The notes under the pieces were generated by a model that did not search any database, had not been told where the DNA came from, and saw only the letters and a program-made list of their open reading frames with translations. From assembly GCA_964576115.1 (NCBI GenBank), contig CAZNUA010000005.1:49053-101832 (forward strand): a DNA stretch of 52,780 nucleotides, read 5' to 3'. Both the position numbers and the translations under genes were made by a program. Numbering within the stretch: position 1 is the stretch's first letter; every line of letters begins with the position of its first letter. This DNA is from CAYSYY01 sp964576115 [NCBI: uncultured Gemmatimonadota bacterium]. GTDB lineage: Bacteria; Blakebacterota; Blakebacteria; Blakebacterales. Shown here piece by piece: positions 36,471 through 45,309 of this stretch.

Positions 36471-36529
36471 TGTCCAGAGGCGGGAACCGTCTCCGGAACG
36501 CAGTCGGGGTAGTGGGAGAGGGTGCTGCC

Positions 36530-37471
36530 ATGGGCCTTGCGGACGACAGAGAGGGTATGAAACTCCGATTCTGGATCGAGTACCTCCTGCTGCGCACGGT
36601 CGGATTCGTGGCCGCGATTCTGCCCCGGCCGCTGGCGATCGGTCTGGTCAAGGGGTTGGGGGTAATCGCTTTCGATGTCTTCCGAACCGGCCGATCCATC
36701 GCTCTCGCAAACCTGCGCGACGCCTTTCCCGACTTCACTCCCGGTCGTCGTCGCCGGATCGCCCGGGCCTCGCTGGCCAACCTGGCTGTTGTCGGCATGG
36801 AGATGCTCCGATCCCGCTGGCGGCGACCCGAACGCGTCCTGAAGCTCGTCGATCTCGATCCCGAGTCCGACCGGCTCTATCGCGACCTGATGGAGCAGGG
36901 CCGGGGGGTCGTCTTCGTGGGCGGCCACTACTGCAACTGGGAACTGCTGGGTGCCCGTATCGCCGCTTCGGGCTATCCCGCCGTCGCGGTGGCCCAGGAT
37001 CAGCGCAATCCGCTCATCAATCGTGAGATCGATACCATCCGCAACCACCTCGGTATCCGCCTGGTGCACCGCGGTACCGAGGTGCGCCAGTTGATCGGTG
37101 TGCTGCGATCGGGGGGGGCGGTCATGCTTCTGGCCGATCAGGAAACCCGGCCGGGATACGGCATCTTCGCCGACTTTTTCGGCAAACCCGCCTGGACCTT
37201 CAAGGGGCCGGCCACCTTCGCGGCCCGCTACCGGATTCCCCTGCTGGCCGCCAGCATCCATCGGCGCCGGGGCCGCTACCGCGCCCGCTACGATCGGCTC
37301 GACAATTGCGTCCTGGCCGGACTCCCCCCGGGAGCCGACGAAGCGATGCGCATCCGCTGCCTGACCGACGCTTTCAACGCCTGGCTCGAAGAACTGATTA
37401 CCCGCGATCCCTACCAGTACCTCTGGCTCCATCGCCGCTGGGAACACTGGCCGGTCGGGACGACCCCATGA
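36530..37471 (+). CDS. LpxL/HtrB-family lysophospholipid acyltransferase (copy 1)
   Basis: 313 aa. An N-terminal membrane helix (YLLLRTVGFVAAILPRPLAIG) is followed by the catalytic dyad H133-YCNW-E138 in GGHYCNWELLGAR. DQETRPGYGIFADFFG and the closing PYQYLWLHRRWE are family features. Such enzymes add secondary acyl chains to lipid A at the inner membrane. The ATG at 36530 is supported by GGGAGAGGG 7 bases upstream; a GTG 60 bases earlier is less likely. An 8-G run lies within the gene. A paralogue follows, overlapping by four bases. Confidence 0.9.
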   Translation: MGLADDREGMKLRFWIEYLLLRTVGFVAAILPRPLAIGLVKGLGVIAFDVFRTGRSIALANLRDAFPDFTPGRRRRIARASLANLAVVGMEMLRSRWRRPERVLKLVDLDPESDRLYRDLMEQGRGVVFVGGHYCNWELLGARIAASGYPAVAVAQDQRNPLINREIDTIRNHLGIRLVHRGTEVRQLIGVLRSGGAVMLLADQETRPGYGIFADFFGKPAWTFKGPATFAARYRIPLLAASIHRRRGRYRARYDRLDNCVLAGLPPGADEAMRIRCLTDAFNAWLEELITRDPYQYLWLHRRWEHWPVGTTP

Positions 37472-38433
37472 GTGCGGTACCCGCTCCGATCACGCCCGGA
37501 CGGCACCTGCGCTATCGCCTGGAGTACTCTCTGCTGGTGCTCTGCGGGGCCGTGGCGGGGATCCTGCCGCGTTCGCTCATGCTCGGTCTGAGTCGCCTGA
37601 TCGGAACCCTCGCCTTCGATCTGGTGCGCATCCGGCGCCGGGTTACCCTGGCCAACCTGGCGTGCGCCTTCCCCGACTCTGCTCAATCCCGGCGCCGCCG
37701 GATCGGCCGGGCGGCTTATGTCAACCTGGCCGTCGTCGGGCTGGAGATGCTGCGGGCCCGCCGGCTCGAACCCGATCGGGTTATCGCCCTGGTTGAGCTG
37801 GATCCCGAAAGCGAAACCCTGCTCCACAACCTGATGGGGCAGGGGCGGGGGGCGGTCGTCGTCGGCGCCCACTACGGCACCTGGGAACTGCTCGGCGCCC
37901 GGCTCGCGGCGGTCGGTTATCCCGCGGTGGCCATCATGCAGGAGCAGCGCAATCCGCTCATGAACGAGGCCCTCGTCGAGGTCAGGAAGCGGCTGGGGAT
38001 CGAATTGGTGGAGAAAGAGGGCGCGGGCAAGGAGGTCATGCGTACCCTCGCTGACGGCGGTCTGGTACTGATCGTCGGCGATCAGGATGCCGGTCCCCGT
38101 CACGGGCTTTTTCTCGATTTCTTCGGGTACCCGGCCGCCACCCACGGTGCTCCGGCCGCTTTCGCCCGGCGCGCCTCGGCGCCCCTGCTCGGAGGCTGGA
38201 TCCATCGCGAAGGAAAACGGTATCGAGCTTCTCTGACCCGCCTCGATACGGCCTCTGAGGTCACCGCCGCCGGTACGGCGCGAGATGAGACCGAGGAGGC
38301 GGCCGCCGTGGCCCGCCTGACAGCGGCCTACCTGGTCTGGCTCGAAGAGGGGATTCGGCGCGATCCCGGTCAGTACCTCTGGCTGCATCGGCGCTGGAAA
38401 ACGCGTCCCGGGACAGAGGCGGCCGGTTCGTGA
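37468..38433 (+). CDS. LpxL/HtrB-family lysophospholipid acyltransferase (copy 2)
   Basis: 321 aa, clearly paralogous to the preceding gene over its whole length: AHYGTWELLGARLAA matches GHYCNWELLGARIAA, and both end QYLWLHRRW. The dyad is H135-YGTW-E140. The ATG overlaps the copy 1 stop as ATGA. Two tandem copies suggest successive acylations of lipid A with different chains or sites, similar to LpxL plus LpxM (inference). Confidence 0.9.
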   Translation: MSAVPAPITPGRHLRYRLEYSLLVLCGAVAGILPRSLMLGLSRLIGTLAFDLVRIRRRVTLANLACAFPDSAQSRRRRIGRAAYVNLAVVGLEMLRARRLEPDRVIALVELDPESETLLHNLMGQGRGAVVVGAHYGTWELLGARLAAVGYPAVAIMQEQRNPLMNEALVEVRKRLGIELVEKEGAGKEVMRTLADGGLVLIVGDQDAGPRHGLFLDFFGYPAATHGAPAAFARRASAPLLGGWIHREGKRYRASLTRLDTASEVTAAGTARDETEEAAAVARLTAAYLVWLEEGIRRDPGQYLWLHRRWKTRPGTEAAGS

Positions 38434-39506
38434 AGGGCCTGGCCGTCATCCAGACCGCTTTCCCCGGCGACGTCATCCTCACCGGCGGTCTGATCCGGTC
38501 GGTCCGGGCCCGCTGGCCCGACCTGCCGCTGGCTCTGATCGTCCGTCCCGACACCGAGGCGCTGGCTCGCATGAGCGGATCCGGTCTCGAGGTGATCGTG
38601 TTCGACAAACGGGGCGGGCATGCCGGCCGTCGGGGACTGCGCCGGCTGGCAGATGAACTGGCCGCGGGGCCCTGGGATGCGGCCCTGGTGGTGCACCGTT
38701 CGCTGCGCTCGGCCCTGCTCGCCCGTCGGGCGGGGTTTGAACTTCGGGTCGGCTTCGAACTGGGCGGCGGAGCACTGCTGCATACGGTCCGGGTGCCATA
38801 CCGCCGGGGGGTGCACGAACTGGAACGAAATCACGACCTGCTCCGCGCCCTGCATGTCCGCCTCGCTCTCCGCGGTCCCGATCGTGCCGGGGCCGTCCCG
38901 GCCCTGCTCCCACCCCGGTTCACCGTCCCTGCCGAAGGATGGACCGAGCTGACCGGACTGCTGCCCGATCTGGTTGGCGCAGCTCCGCGAACGGGCCCGG
39001 TCCTGCTCGCACCCGGATCGGTCTGGCCGACCAAACGCTGGCCGGCGGCGGCCTGGGTCGAGCTGGCCCGCCGACTGGAGAGGGCCGGTGAGAAGGTGGT
39101 CTGGATCGGCGGGCCCGGCGAGGCGGCTCTGGGCGCCGAACTGGCTTCCGAATCCGGCGTCGGTCGGAATGCGGCGGGGTGCTTGAGCTGGACGGGGACA
39201 GCCGCGCTGTTGACTGCGGCCCGGATCATGGTGGCCAACGATTCGGCGCCGGTGCACCTGGCCGGAGCTCTCGACTGTCCCGTCGTGGCGCTCTTCGGTC
39301 CCACCGTACCCGGTTTCGGATTCGCTCCCTTTGCCCCGCCGAGCGTCGCTCTCGGCCTGCGGCTGGGCTGCCGGCCCTGCCGCCTGCACGGCAGTCCGCG
39401 ATGCCCCGAAGGACACTTCCGCTGCCTGCACGATCTCAGACCCGAGGTGGTGGCCGACGTCGTCGCACATATCGCGGCCGGGGATCCTTCCGCTCCCGGT
39501 GACTGA
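38430..39506 (+). CDS. Glycosyltransferase family 9 (ADP-heptose:LPS heptosyltransferase-like)
   Basis: 358 aa. IQTAFPGDVILTGGLIRSVRARWP is the N-terminal Rossmann motif of heptosyltransferases; LLAPGSVWPTKRWPAAAW and VANDSAPVHLAGALDCPVVALFGPT are the donor-binding blocks. A C-terminal Cys-rich stretch (CRPCRLHGSPRCPEGHFRCLH) is common in the family. The GTG start overlaps the acyltransferase stop. With the two acyltransferases it forms an LPS assembly unit. Which core sugar it adds cannot be told; WaaF is the closest named relative. Confidence 0.92.
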   Translation: MKGLAVIQTAFPGDVILTGGLIRSVRARWPDLPLALIVRPDTEALARMSGSGLEVIVFDKRGGHAGRRGLRRLADELAAGPWDAALVVHRSLRSALLARRAGFELRVGFELGGGALLHTVRVPYRRGVHELERNHDLLRALHVRLALRGPDRAGAVPALLPPRFTVPAEGWTELTGLLPDLVGAAPRTGPVLLAPGSVWPTKRWPAAAWVELARRLERAGEKVVWIGGPGEAALGAELASESGVGRNAAGCLSWTGTAALLTAARIMVANDSAPVHLAGALDCPVVALFGPTVPGFGFAPFAPPSVALGLRLGCRPCRLHGSPRCPEGHFRCLHDLRPEVVADVVAHIAAGDPSAPGD

Positions 39507-39544
39507 CGGCCAGAGTGCGCCCGGGAACCTCTTCGGACCGGGGG

Positions 39545-40522
39545 TTACTTGAGGAATTCCTCCACCGTTGCCGGTGTGATGGCTGCCGTGGGCAGAGTGA
39601 TCTGCTCCCCCGGGGTGATCTCGCGGCGGCCTTCCAGAATGTCGAGCGCCAGTTCGAGACCGGCTTCGCCGGGGGTGGGGTAGAGGAAGGTGGCCGACAG
39701 CACACCGTTGCGCACCCAGACGCAGCCCTCCTCGGGCAGGCCGTCGATGCCCACGAAGCGGATCTGCTCTTCCAGCCCGGCCTCGCGGGCCGCCTGCCAG
39801 GCTCCGTACGCCATCGGATCGTTGTGGGCGTAGACGACATCGATATCGCGATGGAGCTGGAAAGCGTCCTGAGCGATAGCCTTGCCCCGGTCGAGCTTCC
39901 AGTCACCGTCGAGCCCACCGAGAAGATGCACTCCCGATTCGACCTCGACGACGGCATGGAATCCGTCCCGGCGCTCCTGAGCGGGGGTCGAGGCGAGCGC
40001 GCCGCAGATCTCGTAGACGGTTCCCCGGGCCCGGCCGGCCCCGCCGAGCAGGTCGACTACATGTTCGGCCGCCGCCCGGCCGATCTCGAGGTTGCTCGCA
40101 CCGATGAAAGCGGCGTAACCGCGAAAGGTGGTGTTGCGGTCCAGAACGATCACCGGGATACCCATTGCGGTCGCCTCTTCGATGGCCTTCGAACAGCCGG
40201 AAGCTTCCTTGGGAGAGATGAGAATCGCATCCACCCGCTTGGTAATGAAGACCTGGATGTGCTCGACCTGATTTTCGGTCTTGTCGTCGGCGTCGAGCAT
40301 GATCAGCTCGACCCGATCGCCGTACGTCTCGGCCTTCTCGGTCAGCCGGGTATTGAAGACCACCCGCCACGGTTCCTTCACCGTCACCTGACTGAAGCCG
40401 ATTACCCAGGTTTTCTCTGCCTGGCCCGAGCGGCTGCAGCCGGTCGCAGCCGCCAGGGCCACACCAAGGATGACCGTGGCAGCGGGAACAGTCGCGAGAA
40501 GGGAACGGTTGCGGGTCATCAT
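39545..40522 (-). CDS. Sugar ABC transporter substrate-binding lipoprotein, YtfQ-like
   Basis: 325 aa. The signal peptide ends in LAAATGC (Cys29). The periplasmic-binding fold of the ribose/galactofuranose type follows: VIGFSQVTVKEPWR, VDAILISPKEASG, GIPVIVLDRNT, the RRDGFHAV hinge block and VVYAHNDPMAYGAW. YtfQ, the galactofuranose-binding protein, is a near relative judging by these blocks. It is the last gene of a metallohydrolase-ATPase-permease-binding protein operon. GGAGG precedes the double ATG start. Confidence 0.92.
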   Translation of the reverse strand: MMTRNRSLLATVPAATVILGVALAAATGCSRSGQAEKTWVIGFSQVTVKEPWRVVFNTRLTEKAETYGDRVELIMLDADDKTENQVEHIQVFITKRVDAILISPKEASGCSKAIEEATAMGIPVIVLDRNTTFRGYAAFIGASNLEIGRAAAEHVVDLLGGAGRARGTVYEICGALASTPAQERRDGFHAVVEVESGVHLLGGLDGDWKLDRGKAIAQDAFQLHRDIDVVYAHNDPMAYGAWQAAREAGLEEQIRFVGIDGLPEEGCVWVRNGVLSATFLYPTPGEAGLELALDILEGRREITPGEQITLPTAAITPATVEEFLK

Positions 40523-40523
40523 C

Positions 40524-41801
40524 TCATTCCTCCGGTTGAGACCGGGTTCTGCGCCTGGAACCGGTGCCGCGGCGCCACAACCGCAGCAGGGTGCCCTCCT
40601 GGATCAATACGGCGCCCACGATGATCACGCCCTTGAGGATATCCTGCACTTCGCTGGGGACCTCCTGCAGGTTCAGGATGTTTCCAAGGTAACCGAGAAT
40701 CAGGACTCCGACCAGGGTTCCGGTCACCGTGCCCCGACCGCCCATGAGCGAGGTGCCGCCGATCACGACCGCCGCTATGGCATCGAGTTCCCAGGTCAGA
40801 CCGGCATCGGACTTGCCCTGGGTATAGGCCGCGCAGTAGAGGACTCCGGCCAGGGCCGAGAGCGCCCCGCAGAGAGCGTAGACGAGGGTCTTGACCCGGT
40901 CGACCAGCACTCCCGAGAGGCGCGCGGTTTCCTCGTTGCCGCCGATGGCGTAGAGGTGCCGGCCGAAGCGGGTGCGGGTCAGGATGACTCCGACTGCAAT
41001 GACCGCGGCTACGAAAAAGAGCGTGGTGACGGGCACCAGGTCGATCCCGAAAAGGGTCAGATGTCCGCTGAGGGCGTCGAACGAGGCGGGCGCGGTATGA
41101 ACCGTGCCGGCCGCCTCGTAACCGGCCGCCTCGTAATAGACTGGATGGATCTGGCCGCCTTTGCCGGCGATGAACTTGGCCAGCCCGACGGCGGCGCTCA
41201 TCATGCCGAGAGTGACGATGAAAGGCTGAATCCGTCCTTTGGCGATGATGATCCCGCTGAGCGCTCCCAGCGCCAGTCCGAGGCCGGGGACGATGAGCAG
41301 GACGGCCAGGGTGCCGAATCCCGAGGGTATCATCGTCCGGCACCAGAGGGCGGTCCCGGCGGCGAGCACGAGGCCGCCGCCGGCGGCCCCGAGACCGACA
41401 CGGCGCGGATCGGAAACGAAGCGGCGCAGGATCGCGCGGGTGAGCAGATAACCGGCCCCCAGGGCGCAGAGGACGAAGATCGGAACACTGACGGCCGTGG
41501 CGCGGGTCGGGCTGCGTTCCATGAGCAGCATGGCACAGACGACCGAGGCCAGAGAGACCAGGCTGCCGACCGAGAGATCGATGCCGGCCGTAATGATCAC
41601 CATTGTCATACCGACCGCCGGCAGGGCGATGATCGAGATCCGGCCCAGCACATTGAGCTGGTTGTAGGGATTGAGGAAGGTGGCGCCGTTCAGGATCACG
41701 CCCCCGGCGAAGATCGCCGCCAGCCCGATGAAGGGACCCAGGCGTCGGGTCAGAGAATGTCCCGGTTCTCGGTCGAGTGAAAGAAGGGTCTCCTCGCTCA
41801 T
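40524..41801 (-). CDS. Sugar ABC transporter permease, RbsC/YtfT-like
   Basis: 425 aa with about ten hydrophobic helices. AVGMTMVIITAGIDLSVGSLVSLASV and AIGGNEETARLSGV are hallmark permease blocks, as is LTWELDAIAAVVIGGTSLMGGRG. It is longer than RbsC (about 320 aa) because of an extra stretch at about residues 105-175, which contains additional hydrophobic segments. The ATG at 41801 is preceded by GAGGAGGG. It ends one base before the binding-protein gene. Confidence 0.93.
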   Translation of the reverse strand: MSEETLLSLDREPGHSLTRRLGPFIGLAAIFAGGVILNGATFLNPYNQLNVLGRISIIALPAVGMTMVIITAGIDLSVGSLVSLASVVCAMLLMERSPTRATAVSVPIFVLCALGAGYLLTRAILRRFVSDPRRVGLGAAGGGLVLAAGTALWCRTMIPSGFGTLAVLLIVPGLGLALGALSGIIIAKGRIQPFIVTLGMMSAAVGLAKFIAGKGGQIHPVYYEAAGYEAAGTVHTAPASFDALSGHLTLFGIDLVPVTTLFFVAAVIAVGVILTRTRFGRHLYAIGGNEETARLSGVLVDRVKTLVYALCGALSALAGVLYCAAYTQGKSDAGLTWELDAIAAVVIGGTSLMGGRGTVTGTLVGVLILGYLGNILNLQEVPSEVQDILKGVIIVGAVLIQEGTLLRLWRRGTGSRRRTRSQPEE

Positions 41802-41814
41802 ACTGTCGCCCTCC

Positions 41815-43326
41815 TCAGACCGCCGGAGCGGCGGCGGCCAGAATCGTTTCCTGGGTTGCCTCACAGGCGTCGAAGAGCGCCGTCGGACGTCCCTCGCACA
41901 GAACCATGATGCGATCGCAGATCGAAAGGAGTTCGGGGAGTTCCGATGAGGTCAGCACGATCGCCATGCCCGCCCGGGTAAGCCTTGAGAGGTGCAGGTA
42001 GAGTTCGTGTTTGGCGCCGACGTCGATACCACGGGTCGGTTCGTCGAGGAGCAGAACCGCGGGATTGGTGGCCAGCCATCGGGCCAGCAGGACCTTCTGC
42101 TGGTTTCCCCCTGAAAGGGAGGTGATCGGCAGCTGCGGATCGGGAGCTGTGATCGAGAGATCGTGCAGGTACGTTTCGGCCAGCTCCTGTTCCCGGACCC
42201 GCGAGATGAAACCACCCCGGCAGAGATCGGCCAGGGCCGCCAGGGTGAGGTTGCCGATCACGCTCATGTCGGGCACCAGACCGCTGTCTTTACGGTCTTC
42301 GGTCAGCAGTCCGAAACCGGCTGCAATGGCTTCGGCGGGGGTGCGCAGATCGAGGCACCGGCCGTTGAGCAGGACCTGGCCGGTCGTTTCCGCCCCGGCT
42401 GCCCCGAAGAGCGCCTCGAGCAGTTCGGTGCGTCCCGAACCGAGCAGGCCGGCGATCCCGAAGACCTCGCCCCGCCGCACCTCGAAACTGATCCGGTCGA
42501 TCATCCGGCGCCCTGGCCGGTCGGGATCGCGGCGGGTCAGGTCCCGGACTTCGAGGACGGTTTCGGGCTGCGGCTGCCCCGCCTTGACGAAAAACTGCTC
42601 GAAATTCCGGCCGACCATCTGCGCGATCAGCTCCTGACGGCTCACCTCGCCGGTGGCGTGCACGCCGACCGTACGCCCGTCACGCATCACCGTCACCCGG
42701 TCGCAGACCTCGAAAATTTCGCCCAGCCGGTGAGAGATATAGATAACGGTCACCCCGCGCGCACGCAGCTCGGTCACGGTGGAGAAGAGGATTTGGATTT
42801 CGGTCTCGGAAAGAGCCGAACTCGGTTCGTCCATGATGACGATCCGCGCCTGCTGGCTGAGAGCTTTGCCGATCTCCACCAGCTGCCGACGGCCGACCCG
42901 CAGCTCGCCGACCGGTCGGGTCACATCCATCCCGGCCCCCAGCCCCGCCATGATCTCTACGGCCCGGGTGTTCATTTCCGGGTAGTCGATGAAACCGGCC
43001 GGGGTGGTGGGTTCCCGGCCCAGAAAGATATTCTCGGCCAGGCTCAACTCCCCGACCAGGTTCAATTCCTGGTAGATGATCGCGATCCCGGCCGCTTCAG
43101 CCTCGCGGGTGGAACCCAGACGCCGGGGGACGCCGTCGAGGGCGATCATACCGTCCCAGTCGGTATGGACGCCGGCCACGATCTTCATCAAGGTCGACTT
43201 GCCGGCTCCGTTCTCGCCGACCAGGCCCATGACTTCCCCCGCTTCGACGTCGAGTGACGCGCCGTGGAGCACGCGGATGCCGTCGAAGGCCTTGGTGATG
43301 GCCTGCATTCTGAGCCGCGGCGTCAC
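41815..43326 (-). CDS. Sugar ABC transporter ATP-binding protein, RbsA-like with two ABC domains
   Basis: 503 aa. The first ABC domain has Walker A GENGAGKST and the signature LRVGRRQLVEIGKAL, with MDEPSSAL as Walker B. The second has a divergent Walker A (GLLGSGRTE) and a canonical LSGGNQQKVLLARWL, with LLDEPTRGIDVG. This asymmetric pair is normal for the RbsA/MglA class. The GTG at 43326 overlaps the metallohydrolase stop; an ATG six codons later is an alternative. The reading frame continues further upstream but that sequence is not coding. Confidence 0.94.
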   Translation of the reverse strand: MTPRLRMQAITKAFDGIRVLHGASLDVEAGEVMGLVGENGAGKSTLMKIVAGVHTDWDGMIALDGVPRRLGSTREAEAAGIAIIYQELNLVGELSLAENIFLGREPTTPAGFIDYPEMNTRAVEIMAGLGAGMDVTRPVGELRVGRRQLVEIGKALSQQARIVIMDEPSSALSETEIQILFSTVTELRARGVTVIYISHRLGEIFEVCDRVTVMRDGRTVGVHATGEVSRQELIAQMVGRNFEQFFVKAGQPQPETVLEVRDLTRRDPDRPGRRMIDRISFEVRRGEVFGIAGLLGSGRTELLEALFGAAGAETTGQVLLNGRCLDLRTPAEAIAAGFGLLTEDRKDSGLVPDMSVIGNLTLAALADLCRGGFISRVREQELAETYLHDLSITAPDPQLPITSLSGGNQQKVLLARWLATNPAVLLLDEPTRGIDVGAKHELYLHLSRLTRAGMAIVLTSSELPELLSICDRIMVLCEGRPTALFDACEATQETILAAAAPAV

Positions 43327-44096
43327 AGGGTGATCCTTTCCAGAGGCGTTCTCTGCGAAGCGGTGGCCAGAGTCACGGTACCGGCCCCGGCCGCCTGCAG
43401 AGCGTCCGATACAGCTCTGCGAACCCGTCCGGGGGTGTTGTTGGTTTCGGAGAGATGGGCCAGCACGAGATGGCGGGTGCCATGTGCGGCCAGGTGAGCG
43501 GCCGCATCGGCCGCGACCGCGTTCTCGAGGTGCCCCCGGTCCGAATCGATACGCTCCTTGACGTGGCGGGGGTAAGGTCCGGTGAGAAGCAGATCGCGGT
43601 CGTGATTGGATTCGAGTACTACCAGGTCGCAGCCCCGCAGCTGGTCCAGAATCGGTTCGGGCATCCAGCCCAGATCGGTGGCATATCCGATCCGCAGACC
43701 CTCGGCTGTTATCGTCAGTCCGACCGGTTCGGCGGCATCGTGCGGAACCGGAAAAGTGCATATTTCGAGATCGCCGACCGCGAACGTTTCACCGGTGCGG
43801 AAAGTCTCGATGCCGACACCGTCCAGAACGGGGGCGGCGGCGCTGCGGGTAGCTTCGTTGGCTGTAACGGGGATCGGGTAGCGGCGGGTGAAGACGCCCA
43901 CACCACCGATGTGATCGCGGTGCTCATGGGTCACGATGATGGCATCGAGTGCGGCGGGGTCATGCCCCCCGGCCTGGAGCCGCAGGGCGATCTGACGGGC
44001 ACTCAGGCCGGCGTCGATGAGCAGTGCCGTCCGGGCGGTCCGCACCAGAGTGCTGTTCCCGCCCGAACCCGATCCAAGCGTGAAGAGTTCGAGCAT
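43323..44096 (-). CDS. MBL-fold metallohydrolase, YycJ/WalJ-like
   Basis: 257 aa. LFTLGSGSGGNSTLV at the N-terminus and the metal motif T-H57-E-H59-R-D61-H62 define a metallo-beta-lactamase-fold hydrolase; YATDLGWM, HVKERIDSDRGHLEN and LAHLSETNN are typical of the YycJ group, proposed 5'-3' exonucleases. It starts the operon whose later genes are a sugar ABC importer, to which it is coupled by a GTGA overlap. The functional link is unclear. Confidence 0.9.
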   Translation of the reverse strand: MLELFTLGSGSGGNSTLVRTARTALLIDAGLSARQIALRLQAGGHDPAALDAIIVTHEHRDHIGGVGVFTRRYPIPVTANEATRSAAAPVLDGVGIETFRTGETFAVGDLEICTFPVPHDAAEPVGLTITAEGLRIGYATDLGWMPEPILDQLRGCDLVVLESNHDRDLLLTGPYPRHVKERIDSDRGHLENAVAADAAAHLAAHGTRHLVLAHLSETNNTPGRVRRAVSDALQAAGAGTVTLATASQRTPLERITL

Positions 44097-44242
44097 GATC
44101 GTTGCAATCTAACAGAGGCGCCTGTCACCGAACAGACACCATCGCCGACCACCGCGTTATCGCCTGTACAGATCGAGTGGGCCGGGGATACAGTTCGGTG
44201 ACGTTGGATTTCGTCCACCAGCGTTTGAGAGGGAGATACACG

Positions 44243-45214
44243 ATGTCTGCAACACGCCGTGCCCTGCCGCTCCTGATCTCGGGAATCATTGCACTCGGAA
44301 CGCTCGGTACCGGTTGCGGTGAATCGGGAATCGAGGTGATCGACCGGTCGATCGATCTGCCGGGAACGGTTCTCTACGCGACCGACCGCGACGGATCATG
44401 GAACATTTATATGAGCAACTTCAACTCCACCCAGTATCTCTCACTCACCGGCAGCATACCCGGGCCTCAGAAAGAACCCTGCTGGGATCCCGATGGAGAA
44501 GCGATATACTTCGCGACTGAAGTGAGCAACCAGTGGCACATCGCGACGATCACCGATGTCGACAATGCCGGTGCCACCTATGCGGTTCTGACCGATACAA
44601 CCGGTCAGCAGACCTATCCGGTCGTAAACGGCGACGGCACCCGGCTGGTCTTCCTCAACATGCTTCCGACCGGGGAGGTTCCCGATCTCTGGATCATGGA
44701 CCTGACGACCGGAGCGTACACGTATCTGACCTCCGGTCTGAATATTCATGACATGGAGTTCGTTCCGGGTTCGAGCGACCTGGTCGTGCTCGACGGTAAC
44801 CACCTCAAGGTAGTCGACACCACCACCGGGAACGTGAACCAGTATATCTTTGACTCCGAAGTGGCGGCGGCTTTCCGGCATGCTTCCTTTTCCTTCGGTA
44901 CCGGGACCGAGATCTGGTGTTCCGGTCTTGAACTGAACCGTGATGTGTATACTCTCGGGCTGTTTGATTACAACGGGGTCGCCGAGATAGAACGGATGAC
45001 GGATGGGGGGGACGAGACGCTGACCAACTTCTGGAAGGACATATCTTGTTTCCAGATAGAGGGTGAAGATTATCTTCTGATTACTTCCTCGACAGGATTC
45101 ACGAACCGGGTCGGAGTGGTGAAAGTCGATCTGGAACAGTACATGACCCTGTACATGAGACAGATGCAGGGCGACAACCGCTGGCCCGACTGGACCGCCG
45201 TCGAGCATTTCTGA
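44243..45214 (+). CDS. Lipoprotein with TolB/WD40-like propeller
   Basis: 323 aa. The lipobox LGTGC puts the lipidated Cys at 25. The body has repeated beta-propeller blades of the PD40/TolB type: VLYATDRDGSWNIYMSN, EPCWDPDGEAIYFATE, YPVVNGDGTRLVFLN and FVPGSSDLVVLDGN, each with a DxDG or similar turn. It is a surface or periplasmic protein of unknown ligand. GGGAG lies 7 bases before the ATG at 44243. It is followed by a strong hairpin shared with the convergent operon. Confidence 0.8.
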   Translation: MSATRRALPLLISGIIALGTLGTGCGESGIEVIDRSIDLPGTVLYATDRDGSWNIYMSNFNSTQYLSLTGSIPGPQKEPCWDPDGEAIYFATEVSNQWHIATITDVDNAGATYAVLTDTTGQQTYPVVNGDGTRLVFLNMLPTGEVPDLWIMDLTTGAYTYLTSGLNIHDMEFVPGSSDLVVLDGNHLKVVDTTTGNVNQYIFDSEVAAAFRHASFSFGTGTEIWCSGLELNRDVYTLGLFDYNGVAEIERMTDGGDETLTNFWKDISCFQIEGEDYLLITSSTGFTNRVGVVKVDLEQYMTLYMRQMQGDNRWPDWTAVEHF

Positions 45215-45240
45215 ACCACCATCAGGGAACGACAAGACAA

Positions 45241-45270
45241 GAGCCCCGGCGCGCGAGCGCGCCGGGGCTC
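45241..45270. terminator. Bidirectional hairpin terminator between convergent units
   Basis: Two perfect 14-base arms, GAGCCCCGGCGCGC and GCGCGCCGGGGCTC, are separated by GA only. The left flank is A-rich, so on the minus strand the stem is followed by TTGTCTTGTCG; on the plus strand by TTCTGC. It can terminate both the lipoprotein gene and the DUF4097 operon. Confidence 0.7.
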
Positions 45271-45309
45271 TTCTGCGACAGCCGTCCGACCGCCGGTTGA
45301 CCAGGAGAA

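Noticed and set aside
41815-43761. Longer RbsA-like protein starting at 43761
   Set aside because: The extra N-terminus lies within the metallohydrolase gene in another frame and lacks ABC homology; GTG at 43326 has a ribosome site.
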